A stretch of 64,000 bases of DNA from Dehalococcoidia bacterium (GTDB lineage: Bacteria; Chloroflexota; Dehalococcoidia; Dehalococcoidales; Fen-1064), in the NCBI GenBank assembly GCA_011170375.1, contig DUEV01000010.1, positions 1 through 64,000 on the forward strand, written 5' to 3'. Numbering within the stretch: the first letter of the stretch is position 1; each line of letters begins with the position of its first letter. The notes below the pieces were generated by a model, which did not search any database, was not told the DNA's origin, and saw nothing but the letters and a program-made list of their open reading frames with translations. Made by a program: the position numbers and the translations under genes. This document shows positions 1-7,630 of this stretch, in pieces.

Positions 1-96
1 CCAACATAGATTCTCATATCAGAACTCCCCCTGTTAGATTAATCAATTTTACGAACCCTTACTTTGCCAGTATAGTAGTGCCACGTTATCTGCTTT

Positions 97-297
97 CTAA
101 CGCGCCTTGGTATTACCTTGACGCCGTCTTCGTCTGGCACTATTTTTTGCCTTTATCCGGGTGGCGTCTCTCTTGGATACGAAACGGCGATGACCTTTCG
201 CCTCACGCAAAATGCCCTCTACCTGAACCATCCTATGAAAACGGCGCAGCAATGAATCCGGGGATTCACCTTCGCGAATATGAACTTCTAAAGCCAT
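97..297 (-). CDS. rpsU: 30S ribosomal protein bS21
   Basis: A 66-residue basic protein beginning MALEVHIREGESPDSLLRRF and ending in an Arg-rich tail (KNSARRRRRQGN), which is the bS21 pattern. It sits on the small subunit platform and helps translation initiation. The ATG at 297 follows a GGAGTG ribosome-binding site. It lies downstream of the zinc-ribbon gene (382-693), with a hairpin at 329-362 between them. It is probably a host gene, although bS21 is also carried by some phages, so its closeness to the mobile block on its right is worth noting. Confidence 0.93.
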   Translation of the reverse strand: MALEVHIREGESPDSLLRRFHRMVQVEGILREAKGHRRFVSKRDATRIKAKNSARRRRRQGNTKAR

Positions 298-328
298 GAC
301 ACTCCATTATTATATTTATATTACGCAA

Positions 329-362
329 CATACACAGGCTTGAGATTTCCAGCCTGTGTATG
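329..362 (-). terminator. 12-bp hairpin, probable terminator or processing site
   Basis: Perfect inverted repeat CATACACAGGCT / AGCCTGTGTATG with a 10-nt loop, between the zinc-ribbon gene (ends 382) and rpsU (starts 297). The T-rich tail on the minus strand is weak, so it may allow readthrough into rpsU. Confidence 0.55.
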
Positions 363-381
363 TCCGCGATCTCAAATCAGA

Positions 382-693
382 TTATCGAGCCAATCTGACT
401 TTTCGATAACAATCGCTACAGTAAACCGGTCTACCACCGCGTGGTTCAAAAGGTACTTCAGTGTCTTTACCGCACTCAGCGCATACCGCAGGGAACATCT
501 GGCGTCGGGGCCTGGAACTACCACTTCCATAGCTGTTGCCATACTGCCTTGCTTTCCGTTCTTGGCGGCATGAAGGACAACGCTTGGGCTCGTTAGTGTA
601 GCCTCTTGATGCAAATTGTTCTTGTTCTTCAGCGCTGAAAGTGAAGGTTGTCCCGCAATCGGAACATTGGATCGACTTGTCCTGAAAACTCAT
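382..693 (-). CDS. Small zinc-ribbon protein (double CxxC pairs)
   Basis: A 103-residue protein with two zinc-ribbon-like units. The first has CSDCG (residues about 10-14) paired with CPSC (about 39-42); the second has CAECG (about 70-74) paired with CSDC (about 92-95). A basic Gly/Ser/Arg linker (YGSGSSRPRRQ) joins them. This resembles the small zinc-ribbon proteins of unknown function common in Chloroflexota; a nucleic-acid-binding role is inference. The ATG at 693 has a strong AGGAGG site. The start region is caught in an inverted repeat (692-702 with 731-741), suggesting translational control. It precedes rpsU on the same strand. Confidence 0.75.
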   Translation of the reverse strand: MSFQDKSIQCSDCGTTFTFSAEEQEQFASRGYTNEPKRCPSCRQERKARQYGNSYGSGSSRPRRQMFPAVCAECGKDTEVPFEPRGGRPVYCSDCYRKVRLAR

Positions 694-741
694 TGGATGA
701 CCTCCTCTCTTACAGATTAGCTAGAGCTCGGGTCATCCAAT
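692..741 (-). promoter_or_regulatory. Leader hairpin that would sequester the start codon of the zinc-ribbon gene
   Basis: An 11-bp perfect inverted repeat, ATTGGATGACC at 692-702 and GGTCATCCAAT at 731-741. In the minus-strand mRNA the 3' arm covers part of the AGGAGG site (701-706) and the first two bases of the ATG at 693. Loop is 28 nt. This is a typical geometry for translational control by RNA folding; the trigger is unknown. Confidence 0.5.
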
Positions 742-970
742 ACTTAGTACGAATTCGCTGGTGGTGATAAGAAGCTTGCAATAACCTAAACCTATACTTT
801 ATTCATTATATATTAAAAGTGACTACTAAGCAATATGTGACATCTAATTTAAAAGAGTAAGGGCCCTTCTCACTCCTAAGCGCATGTCGACATCCCGATA
901 TTTGTTCGAACGCAACAATTTAGTACCTTGAGACCTTTGAAGAACTAGCGAAAGAAATAGGTACGTGAGG
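742..970. other. Intergenic boundary between rpsU region and mobile block
   Basis: An A+T-rich stretch with no credible ORF, tRNA or copy of the tRNA-Asp 3' end that I could find. It is the likely left neighbourhood of the mobile block if the block ends inside this window, but no attachment repeat is visible by eye. Confidence 0.4.
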
Positions 971-1504
971 CTAAGCTGATCCCTTCATGTGGTTGGAACC
1001 AATCTCCGGATAGAGAGTAAACAGCGGATTAGACCAGAGCTCATTACCCGCCTCTCTCCCCGCCTGTGTAAGACGATAATAAACACGGCCCGGAGCTGGT
1101 GGATAGTAAGCCTGCATTGTAGATGCCTCAGTTTGTCCCGTTTCTTCTACCCACCCCAGGCGTTTCAGCACTCCGAAATATACTAGGAACGAGTGGTACC
1201 TCATATGGGTGAACTTACGGGATATCTTCTTTAGCTGCCGCTCGTATATATCCTCTGCCACTTCCTCGGTAACATCTACTCCACTTACCACCATACGACT
1301 GATAATTCTCTCGGCCCTTTCCCTGGCGGTGGCACGGGCAAGGGCTTCCTTGTACTCAAAATTGATATCGGACTGGGCAGCGCCGTACTCAGGATCGATG
1401 ACGCGTGACCCTTCCGGTCCGCTACCCATAAGAAACTCCCGGATGAACCAGCCACAGCCAAACGGCCGTAAGAAGCCGCCTCGTGTCGGCCTGACTTCTA
1501 CCAT
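971..1504 (-). CDS. Winged-helix-like protein, unknown function
   Basis: A 177-residue protein and the last gene of the long minus-strand block. The C-terminal half (about residues 100-155) reads like a winged helix: a helix HSFLVYFGVLKRLGWVEE followed by RVYYRLTQAGREAG, a typical wing and third strand. The middle is charged and helical. I do not recognise a named family. The ATG at 1504 overlaps the stop of the DUF192 gene (ATGA), so it is translationally coupled. A DNA-binding role is inference from the fold-like pattern only. Confidence 0.6.
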   Translation of the reverse strand: MVEVRPTRGGFLRPFGCGWFIREFLMGSGPEGSRVIDPEYGAAQSDINFEYKEALARATARERAERIISRMVVSGVDVTEEVAEDIYERQLKKISRKFTHMRYHSFLVYFGVLKRLGWVEETGQTEASTMQAYYPPAPGRVYYRLTQAGREAGNELWSNPLFTLYPEIGSNHMKGSA

Positions 1505-1989
1505 CAGATTCTACCTCTTGCCACGCTGACGGCAAAGGTACCGGCAACAGCAAGGCTCACTACCAATATGGCCATGTTTACCCAGTTCGATACCAAGTTT
1601 GGTGTTTCCTCCTGGGCTATCAACTCAATTGAGACATGATCGCCGAGACCAATACCGCTTAATTCTCCAGCATTAACCTCCAGAAAGTAACGAGCTGGTG
1701 TGTCGGAAGTCACTATCTCTCCGGGCGTGAGGCCTCTTCTTATATCTGCAATCACTAACGATTCAGAGATGAAGGCGACATCCAATGGGAACATCATTCT
1801 TGCAGTCGTCACTGTGATGTGATGCACCCAGCCTACGTCAAAGAGCATCCCTGTACCCAGCGAAATCTCGGGGATATCCGATAGTCCCTGCGTTAGCTTC
1901 CAAGGAGTATCAGCGATATCTACCAGCCACTGCCTATCCCTGATAGTTACACCGGCTCTTTCGATCAATTCCATAGATTCTGATACCAC
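1504..1989 (-). CDS. DUF192-family protein with C-terminal membrane anchor
   Basis: A 161-residue protein matching the DUF192 pattern: an early 'TPWKLTQGLSDIPEI' region (the family's 'A.T..erarGLm' segment), then a central strand set with 'MMFPLDVAFISESLVIADI' corresponding to the family's 'm.fpiDviFld' core. Unusually, a transmembrane helix (about residues 136-157) is added at the C-terminus; most DUF192 proteins instead have an N-terminal signal. The GTG at 1989 or the ATG at 1974 may be the start; both overlap the recombinase stop. Function of DUF192 is not established. Its place in the element suggests a surface or membrane protein. Confidence 0.72.
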   Translation of the reverse strand: MVSESMELIERAGVTIRDRQWLVDIADTPWKLTQGLSDIPEISLGTGMLFDVGWVHHITVTTARMMFPLDVAFISESLVIADIRRGLTPGEIVTSDTPARYFLEVNAGELSGIGLGDHVSIELIAQEETPNLVSNWVNMAILVVSLAVAGTFAVSVARGRI

Positions 1990-2642
1990 TCCTGCTGCTC
2001 TTCTCCGGATACTTTGCGATACCTCATGGTTGTAGTAATGCTTCGGTGCCCAAGATGTTCCTGCAGCATCCGAAGGCCGTCACCCGAGTCGTTCGTCTTC
2101 ACCGCATGAACCGCAAAAGCGTCCCGCAGGCGGTGCGGGCTGACATTATGAATCCTACCTGTCTCCGGGTTGATAAGCCGTGGTAGTCCTGCCTGCCGGG
2201 CACAGTCCCTGACAATCTGCCAGGCGCGATGACGGGAAATCTCAAAGAGACATTTATGTCCGTTACGTGATACAGGTCCGTCACGCTTGATATATTCCTG
2301 CAACATGGCGAGTGTCGTTTCATCCACGGGGATAACCCGGAAACGCTGCTGCTCTTTCTCCTGGGTTAATGCCTTTGCCACTTCGTTACCGCATCGGGGG
2401 CAGAATTTGTGCGACTTGCTCAGCCTGGCACCGCAATTAGGGCAGAAGAGTTCAAGCCTTGCCTTCAGGTGCTGTATAGTAACTAAGCCCCGGTCGAAGT
2501 CAATGTCGCTTACCTTAATACCCAGTACTTCAGAGATGCGACAGCCAAGGTGGAACAGAAGCCGGACAAGGAGCTTATCCCGAAGGTATTCAGCCGCCAG
2601 CTCCATCTGTTCGATTTCAGTCGGCTCGAGATAGGCTTTCAT
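1965..2642 (-). CDS. Tyrosine recombinase, catalytic domain only, with zinc-ribbon insertion
   Basis: A 225-residue site-specific recombinase. Catalytic residues are visible: Arg35 (GCRISEVLGI), His170-x-x-Arg173 (SPHRLRDAF), His199 (LGHRSITTT) and the nucleophile Tyr208. It lacks the usual N-terminal SAM-like core-binding domain, starting directly with the catalytic domain. A four-cysteine zinc ribbon (CPNCG at 67-71 and CPRCG at 81-85) is inserted after Lys60, in the beta-hairpin that normally carries the catalytic lysine. It is the second recombinase of the block (the other is at 18332-19228) and sits inside the structural-type operon, so it may act as an inversion or resolution enzyme rather than the integrase. 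Confidence 0.85.
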   Translation of the reverse strand: MKAYLEPTEIEQMELAAEYLRDKLLVRLLFHLGCRISEVLGIKVSDIDFDRGLVTIQHLKARLELFCPNCGARLSKSHKFCPRCGNEVAKALTQEKEQQRFRVIPVDETTLAMLQEYIKRDGPVSRNGHKCLFEISRHRAWQIVRDCARQAGLPRLINPETGRIHNVSPHRLRDAFAVHAVKTNDSGDGLRMLQEHLGHRSITTTMRYRKVSGEEQQEWYQNLWN

Positions 2643-2644
2643 CC

Positions 2645-3109
2645 TCAGGCTCCCTCACCCGTTTGCTGGACCATCGGCATTATCATTCCCATCATCATCA
2701 GCATCATCACCATGGGGAGTATGCCCGATAGGTCGAGCCCTCCGCTTGCGTTTCCTGAGACAATGATGATGTTGTCCTGCTCACTCATGGCATCGGTATC
2801 TTCGACCCACACTCTCAGACCATACGTCCCATTGTCGATACCGCCGGTCGCCTTAGGTATCAGGAGAAAATCAACATCGGCGGTCTGCGGTGTCAGCGTC
2901 GTGGTGGCTGTTAACGGTACATCTGTCTGGCCGACACACGTGCCTACCATGTGCGTGCCGAAGAAATCTCTGTAGTAGGGACCGGCCTTTATTGTTACTG
3001 TAGTATCGACAGCCACAGCGTACTTGAAGGATACGGTAACCCTGATTGTATCCCCGACAGTAAACTCCTTTAACGGCAGCGCCATGGGCGCCAGAGCAAT
3101 ATCAAGCAC
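2645..3109 (-). CDS. Beta-rich protein with methionine-rich C-terminal membrane segment
   Basis: A 154-residue protein starting at GTG 3109 behind AGGAGG. Residues 1-120 read like an Ig-like beta domain (alternating strands with 'DTIRVTVSFKYAVAVDTTVTIKAG' type spacing). The C-terminus (about 128-147) is a methionine-rich hydrophobic segment (ILPMVMMLMMMGMIMPMV) followed by a short polar tail. Similar Met-rich anchors occur in at least four other genes of this operon. It is unrecognised at family level; a membrane-anchored surface or virion protein is inference. Confidence 0.65.
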   Translation of the reverse strand: MLDIALAPMALPLKEFTVGDTIRVTVSFKYAVAVDTTVTIKAGPYYRDFFGTHMVGTCVGQTDVPLTATTTLTPQTADVDFLLIPKATGGIDNGTYGLRVWVEDTDAMSEQDNIIIVSGNASGGLDLSGILPMVMMLMMMGMIMPMVQQTGEGA

Positions 3110-3118
3110 ACCGTCCTC

Positions 3119-3682
3119 CTATACTTTCGCGAAATCGGTTATCTCGAAGTCGCTAATCGTCGGATCCTTACCGACAATGAGAAGACAGTCTTCGTAGCCA
3201 AACAACGTCTGCGGTACACCTCCTCCATATATCTTGCAGTAAATGTCATCCCAGTTGCTGGCGACATTGTCGGGTATGGTAAAGGTGTATGCACCGGTGT
3301 AAGGGAGCGGTGTGGTTGATGCCGGCAGGTTCCGGGTGTTCTTGGCCGTCATCTTCTCATCAAAACCGAAGGTACCGTAGACTCCGATACTGAAATACTC
3401 AATGGCGCCGGTTATCGACGGTCCCGAGTACTTGTATGAAATGGTTATCTTCAGCTTCTCACCCGGGCCAACGGCAACCTGCTTCGGTGACGGATTCATG
3501 TAGCCCAGCGGGATAAACACGCCTCCCGCCATCGTGTAAAAGCTCTGGGTGTTCGGGTCATAGAAGATGCGCTGCCCGGTAATGGGATCGATATACCATC
3601 CCGCCGGGTACTCTGGAGAATCACCTCCCACCTGAAGCGGCTTGATAACCCCAAGGTCAAGAGCCATTGTTTTCAACTCCAT
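3119..3682 (-). CDS. Unknown beta-rich protein with C-terminal F-x-I-x-DF-x-KV tail
   Basis: A 187-residue protein. The N-terminal third has aromatic and Gly/Pro-rich segments (YPAGWYIDPITGQRIFYD); the rest looks like an Ig-type beta sandwich ('KLKITISYKYSGPSITGAIEYF'). It ends with ISDFEITDFAKV, nearly the same ending as the next gene's ISEFKIADFNKV. The ATG at 3682 follows a strong AGGAGGTGAG site. No membrane segment. Unrecognised; probably one of a set of structural proteins encoded together. Confidence 0.62.
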   Translation of the reverse strand: MELKTMALDLGVIKPLQVGGDSPEYPAGWYIDPITGQRIFYDPNTQSFYTMAGGVFIPLGYMNPSPKQVAVGPGEKLKITISYKYSGPSITGAIEYFSIGVYGTFGFDEKMTAKNTRNLPASTTPLPYTGAYTFTIPDNVASNWDDIYCKIYGGGVPQTLFGYEDCLLIVGKDPTISDFEITDFAKV

Positions 3683-3692
3683 ATCTCACCTC

Positions 3693-4052
3693 CTAGACTT
3701 TGTTGAAATCAGCTATTTTGAACTCGCTTATCTGCGGTGTTAAGAGAACCACGTCGATATCCTTCGTCATCCGGTCATCTTGGATCCATTTGCTTCCATC
3801 CCAGTAGTGGCTGTATACCGTTATCCTCACATCCTTCGAGGGCATGACGAACCAGCCGCGGAAGACGACCGTCTGACCCGGTGCCACGATGAGGTAGTCG
3901 AACTGAAAGGGAATCGACGTCGAGTCGAAGATAGCGGTGACCGACATGTATTCGTCTGAGTCGTCGGTATTCTTCACGCTGACATCAACAATTACCTGCT
4001 CTCCTGCCTGAACGCTCGAGGGTGCCTCAATCTTTGTAATATCGGCATACAT
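3693..4052 (-). CDS. Ig-like beta protein sharing the same C-terminal tail
   Basis: A 119-residue protein that reads as one Ig-like/CARDB-like domain: 'IEAPSSVQAGEQVIVDVSVKNT' is the classic first strand pair, followed by 'VVFRGWFVMPSKDVRITVYSHYWDG'. It ends ISEFKIADFNKV, matching the C-terminus of the neighbouring 3119-3682 protein. No signal peptide or membrane helix. It may be an assembly or attachment module; function is inference. Confidence 0.62.
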   Translation of the reverse strand: MYADITKIEAPSSVQAGEQVIVDVSVKNTDDSDEYMSVTAIFDSTSIPFQFDYLIVAPGQTVVFRGWFVMPSKDVRITVYSHYWDGSKWIQDDRMTKDIDVVLLTPQISEFKIADFNKV

Positions 4053-4075
4053 TTAGTTTTATCCCTCACCGGCCC

Positions 4076-4261
4076 CTATTCGGCGCTGCCGTTTGTGAAT
4101 TTGCCCCAGATAACGCCACCGATAGCCACTACACAGCTACCGAGAGTCACCACCACCCACCCGATATCGGCTTTTGTCGCCAACTCGATACCGACACCCA
4201 CTCCGATTGCGGCTATCCCTGTAAGCTCGATGAGTATCGGCAGTATCTTTTCCTCGTTCAT
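4076..4261 (-). CDS. Small two-helix membrane protein
   Basis: A 61-residue protein with two predicted membrane helices (about residues 6-26 and 32-54) separated by a short polar loop (ATKAD). Its ATG at 4261 directly abuts the stop of the subtilisin gene at 4262. Small holin-like or coat-like membrane proteins have this layout, but nothing specific is recognisable. Confidence 0.6.
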   Translation of the reverse strand: MNEEKILPILIELTGIAAIGVGVGIELATKADIGWVVVTLGSCVVAIGGVIWGKFTNGSAE

Positions 4262-5518
4262 CTATATTCCCCCCATCACACCACTCAACATGACCATCAT
4301 CATGAGCATAGGAAACATCTCTGCTGTCTCCCCGACTGGAGTGCCTACCTGTGTCATCTGTCCCAGCATTGTACCCATTGCCGGAAGTCCGAATCCATAG
4401 CTGTTATCCTTGTTCACGGCGGCATCCGCCGGCTTCGTGCAGAAGTAAGGCGCTACCTGGCGGGCCGACGTCCAGCGGAAGGGCCAACTCTCTCCATAAG
4501 CCCGGCGGCCACTCTCCCAGAGCAGGCCTGTTAATCCAGAGAGCATCGGGGCCGAAAAGCTCGTCCCAGATTTGGTGACGTACTTATCGTCTGCCTCATG
4601 GCTGGCCATCTCCAGGTTGGTGCCCCAGAGCACGAAGTCCGGCTTGGTCTCACCCTGCACCGTAGGCCCGCGGGAGGACTTGTCCCAGATGGCAAACTCC
4701 CCCAGTGTCTCAACAGCGCCCACAGCAATCACCTCGGGGTCACAGGCCGGCAGGGTGATGGTGGTCATCTTGGGACCGAAGTTACCGGAAGCGGCGATAA
4801 CATCGAGACCATATTCGGTGCTGGCCAGGCGGCAGGCTGCCCTCACCGGGTTGTCCTCATCGCCGTCATCCTCTCCGCCGATACTGAGGTTGATGATATT
4901 GGGATACAGGTCGTCGGTCGGCCAGAGTCCGGACTCCCTGGCGTCCTCCGCCAGGTCACAGACCCTGTCAATCCCGAGCACAATATCCTCATCACTGCCG
5001 ATGCCATCATCGTTGATGACCTTGATATTCATGAGGGAAGCACCCGGAGAAACACCCGCCTTCTCACCCATACCATGCATTCCCCCGGCGGCGACGAAGG
5101 CTACCTGGGTGCCGTGTCCGAAGACGTCTTCAGATGACGGGGAATCGGTGAAGTTAATCTCATAGACGACCTTACCCTTTAGTGCCCGGTGTGTCGTCCT
5201 GATACCGCTGTCCAGCACAGCAACGGTAAGGCCGGTACCGGTCAGTGGTGGTGAAAAATACGAGCGAAGCAGATAAAAGATATCGGAAATCGTCTCTACC
5301 GCCGGCGAGTCCGTTAATACCTGGTCGGTCCTGTACTCCTTTAATGGCTTGACCGCCAGACCGGGAACCCGGGATAGCAGGCCCACCTGAGAAGTATCAA
5401 GCTCGCAGAACACCTGGTTAAGTAGCCGGGTTGTCTTGATTCCTACTGCTCCGACCTTTCGTGCCTCAGCTTCAATCTGCTGAAGTGATAGCCCTTTTGA
5501 TAACAGTGCGTATCTCAT
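4262..5518 (-). CDS. Subtilisin-like serine protease (S8) with C-terminal Met-rich anchor
   Basis: A 418-residue protease from the ATG at 5518, chosen because an AAGGGGA site precedes it and it lies just after the previous stop (5530); an upstream in-frame ATG exists at 5629 inside the previous gene. The triad is Asp103 (VAVLDSGIRTTH), His135 (FGHGTQVAF) and Ser320 (SGTSFSAPM), with oxyanion Asn246 (AASGNFGP). Residues 1-70 look like an I9-type propeptide. There is no N-terminal signal peptide. The last 18 residues form a Met-rich hydrophobic stretch (MFPMLMMMVMLSGVMGGI). Encoded among structural-type genes, it could be a maturation protease; that is inference. Confidence 0.92.
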   Translation of the reverse strand: MRYALLSKGLSLQQIEAEARKVGAVGIKTTRLLNQVFCELDTSQVGLLSRVPGLAVKPLKEYRTDQVLTDSPAVETISDIFYLLRSYFSPPLTGTGLTVAVLDSGIRTTHRALKGKVVYEINFTDSPSSEDVFGHGTQVAFVAAGGMHGMGEKAGVSPGASLMNIKVINDDGIGSDEDIVLGIDRVCDLAEDARESGLWPTDDLYPNIINLSIGGEDDGDEDNPVRAACRLASTEYGLDVIAASGNFGPKMTTITLPACDPEVIAVGAVETLGEFAIWDKSSRGPTVQGETKPDFVLWGTNLEMASHEADDKYVTKSGTSFSAPMLSGLTGLLWESGRRAYGESWPFRWTSARQVAPYFCTKPADAAVNKDNSYGFGLPAMGTMLGQMTQVGTPVGETAEMFPMLMMMVMLSGVMGGI

Positions 5519-5529
5519 CTCGCATCCCC

Positions 5530-6234
5530 TTAAGCCGGATAGGTCAACTGGACGGTATAGGTTACCTTGAGCTGACCGGTATCGGGCACGGTTACCGTTG
5601 AGACCAGTTTGTCGCGGGTCTGCACCCATTTACCGTACACAGCGCCTCCCTGTGGCTGATTGAGCACCAGGGCGACCTCATTGACATCGACACTGCCACC
5701 ACTGTTATTGTTGAAGTACCTGACCATGGTGTTGGACAGTACTTTTGTCCCCGGATTGTAGGCGATGACATGCGGGTCCTGCTCGATATAGCTGAGCTCT
5801 CCGGCGCCAACACCGTTGGCAATCTTGGTCTGGAGCATGTAATCTTCAAAACTCTCGGCGTTTGTCCCCGACCCAACCTGGATGCCCCAGGTATCATCGC
5901 CGGGCCGACCACGGTAACCGTAAGTAGTTCCGTCGATGTCGGCATCACTCTGGCCTATGGGTGAGTCGTGGTACCTTATGGTGCCACCAGTGTCCTTAAC
6001 ACTAAGCAGTCCGGCCCCGAAGGTCGTATCATTGCCGTTCTTGCCGGCCAGCTGACAGAACATGTGGTTATAGGCGTTCCTCACCCAGCTGTGGCTCCGC
6101 TGCTTAAGCCTTTGAGTAACCTTTCCATCCCTGTCCCTGACCTCTAGCTCCCAGAATGTCTCGGGAATCGGGACATGAAGCTCCTGCCCCAGCTTCCGGA
6201 GCTTCTCGTATCTCGCTTCTTCTCTTTGATCCAT
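5530..6234 (-). CDS. Candidate structural protein (phage-tail/fibre-like)
   Basis: A 234-residue protein from the ATG at 6234 (GAGGAG site upstream). It begins with a charged helix (MDQREEARYEKLRKLGQEL) and continues as a beta-rich domain with 'QRSHSWVRNAYNHMFCQLAG', 'WGIQVGSGTNAESFEDYMLQTKI' and 'NNNSGGSVDVNEVALVL', a pattern seen in phage-encoded structural proteins of unknown fold. No membrane segment or signal. It sits directly upstream of the protease gene. The structural role is inferred from style and context. Confidence 0.6.
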   Translation of the reverse strand: MDQREEARYEKLRKLGQELHVPIPETFWELEVRDRDGKVTQRLKQRSHSWVRNAYNHMFCQLAGKNGNDTTFGAGLLSVKDTGGTIRYHDSPIGQSDADIDGTTYGYRGRPGDDTWGIQVGSGTNAESFEDYMLQTKIANGVGAGELSYIEQDPHVIAYNPGTKVLSNTMVRYFNNNSGGSVDVNEVALVLNQPQGGAVYGKWVQTRDKLVSTVTVPDTGQLKVTYTVQLTYPA

Positions 6235-6245
6235 CTTTCTACTCC

Positions 6246-7226
6246 TCAGTGTTTGATCCATATAAAAGCCCTGTTGCCCTTCGGCTGAGTGACAATCGAG
6301 GTGTAAACAGATACCCGGCCCCTTATCCAGTAGAGATTGGCTATGCCGCCGACATTTGTCTGTGCCCAATCACCGGGCTGTGTGAATGTAACCTGCTTAT
6401 TTCCCGAGACCATGAAGCCGCTGGTGCCATCGCTGACGCCGGGAAGGGCTGCCCAGGCCACGCCGTTCCAGTATTCCCAGGTGACTGTCCATACACCATT
6501 ACCCGCCGTGCCGATCCTGAGCTCAAGCCAGTCCCATAAGGACGCGTGTCCGAAATAGTAGGCGTCGTTTACCGCTGGGATAGCCGGGAGTAACGTCATG
6601 TCATTGGCGGTATCATTGTTAGCCGGTGCCGTCTCATCGGTCGTTACCCCGCCGTCATCGGCAACAGCGCCACCAACAGGCTCACCGATGGCTATCTCAC
6701 TCATGGAGACTGCCGGTGCCGGAATACCGAGCGAGGGTACCGCTCCCACACCTCCGCCAGCTCCAACCCCGGTTGTGATACCCACCGACGGCTCCGGCAC
6801 CGACAGCGGTAGGGCAGCCGTCTTACCGGGAGGATTCGATGCCCGGCCGCTTACCTGGGATACGGACGGCACAGGAATAGCCAGGTCGAAGGCTATAGCC
6901 CTGTTGACAGCGCCGGTCATGAACTGGATAAGACTCTCGATGTCCTGCCACACCGGTGATAGACCGGGCCCGCGGCTGCGGAGGAAGTTGTAGCCCTTGC
7001 CGAGATCCGGCACCAGCCTCTCCGCCTCTAAATCTCCCCGGTATAATGTATCACCCTTGGTGGTCATCACAGCCTGTAGCACGGCCTGGGCGCTTCTCAG
7101 GGCATCCGTGTCATCAACCGCCGCCCCGATATTCTTGAGCAGGTAGCCGGCCCAGTCCTTGCTGACATCAATCTCCATCTCGGATAGCTTCTTTATACCT
7201 CCGGTAGCCTTGGTCAGCAGGCTCAT
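6246..7226 (-). CDS. Candidate receptor-binding/fibre protein
   Basis: A 326-residue protein in three parts: a helical N-terminal region (1-115), a low-complexity Gly/Pro/Ala/Val linker (about 125-205), and a C-terminal beta domain (about 220-326). The last contains 'WTVTWEYWNGVAWAAL' and 'TFTQPGDWAQTNVGGIANLYWIRGRV', a signature I associate with domains on phage tail and baseplate proteins. The long flexible linker and terminal domain suit a spike or fibre. Start 7226 overlaps the stop of the next gene by 4 bp. Confidence 0.65.
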   Translation of the reverse strand: MSLLTKATGGIKKLSEMEIDVSKDWAGYLLKNIGAAVDDTDALRSAQAVLQAVMTTKGDTLYRGDLEAERLVPDLGKGYNFLRSRGPGLSPVWQDIESLIQFMTGAVNRAIAFDLAIPVPSVSQVSGRASNPPGKTAALPLSVPEPSVGITTGVGAGGGVGAVPSLGIPAPAVSMSEIAIGEPVGGAVADDGGVTTDETAPANNDTANDMTLLPAIPAVNDAYYFGHASLWDWLELRIGTAGNGVWTVTWEYWNGVAWAALPGVSDGTSGFMVSGNKQVTFTQPGDWAQTNVGGIANLYWIRGRVSVYTSIVTQPKGNRAFIWIKH

Positions 7227-7630
7227 GACATCGCCTCCAGCATGTAGTCGTAATCAACAACCCTGTTGTTATCAGCAGCATTGTTGCTCTCCAGAGTAAC
7301 CCTCAATACATCATGAATCGCCCAGGTGCCGTTGATTACCGGCAAGCCCGGCGGATCGGAGCCGGCATCGAATATCTGCTCGTAGCAGCATCTCTCAATG
7401 CCGTACACCGGCTTGTACAGCCTTATCGTTATCTGGTTACCCACCAGGTTGTGGATGCTCAGCGTCAGGTCGTGTATCTTGAACCTCTTACCCGTTTCAC
7501 CGATCACGGCAACCTCGCCCTCGGCCAGCTGCCAGCTGGCCACCGTTGAACCGGTGACCGGCTCTTCGCCGCGCAGCTGCTCCAGCGTCTCCTGCTGTTT
7601 CTTACCCTCGATATAGAACTCACCGGGCAT
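7223..7630 (-). CDS. Unknown soluble beta-rich protein
   Basis: A 135-residue protein with a helical, Glu/Gln-rich N-terminus (GKKQQETLEQLRGEE) followed by beta strands ('GKRFKIHDLTLSIHNLVGNQITIRLYKPV', 'VLRVTLESNNAADNNRVVDYDYMLEAM'). No signal, membrane helix or known motif apart from a CC pair at about residue 81. It overlaps both neighbours at start and stop codons, so it is part of a translationally coupled structural-type run. Confidence 0.6.
   Translation of the reverse strand: MPGEFYIEGKKQQETLEQLRGEEPVTGSTVASWQLAEGEVAVIGETGKRFKIHDLTLSIHNLVGNQITIRLYKPVYGIERCCYEQIFDAGSDPPGLPVINGTWAIHDVLRVTLESNNAADNNRVVDYDYMLEAMS

Noticed and set aside
742-970. Left attachment site of the element
   Set aside because: I compared it by eye with the tRNA-Asp 3' end and the spacer at 19229-19485 and found no convincing direct repeat.
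4572-5165. Long plus-strand frames (197 and 179 codons) over the protease gene
   Set aside because: They mirror the subtilisin coding sequence on the other strand; the protease triad is intact, so these are shadows.
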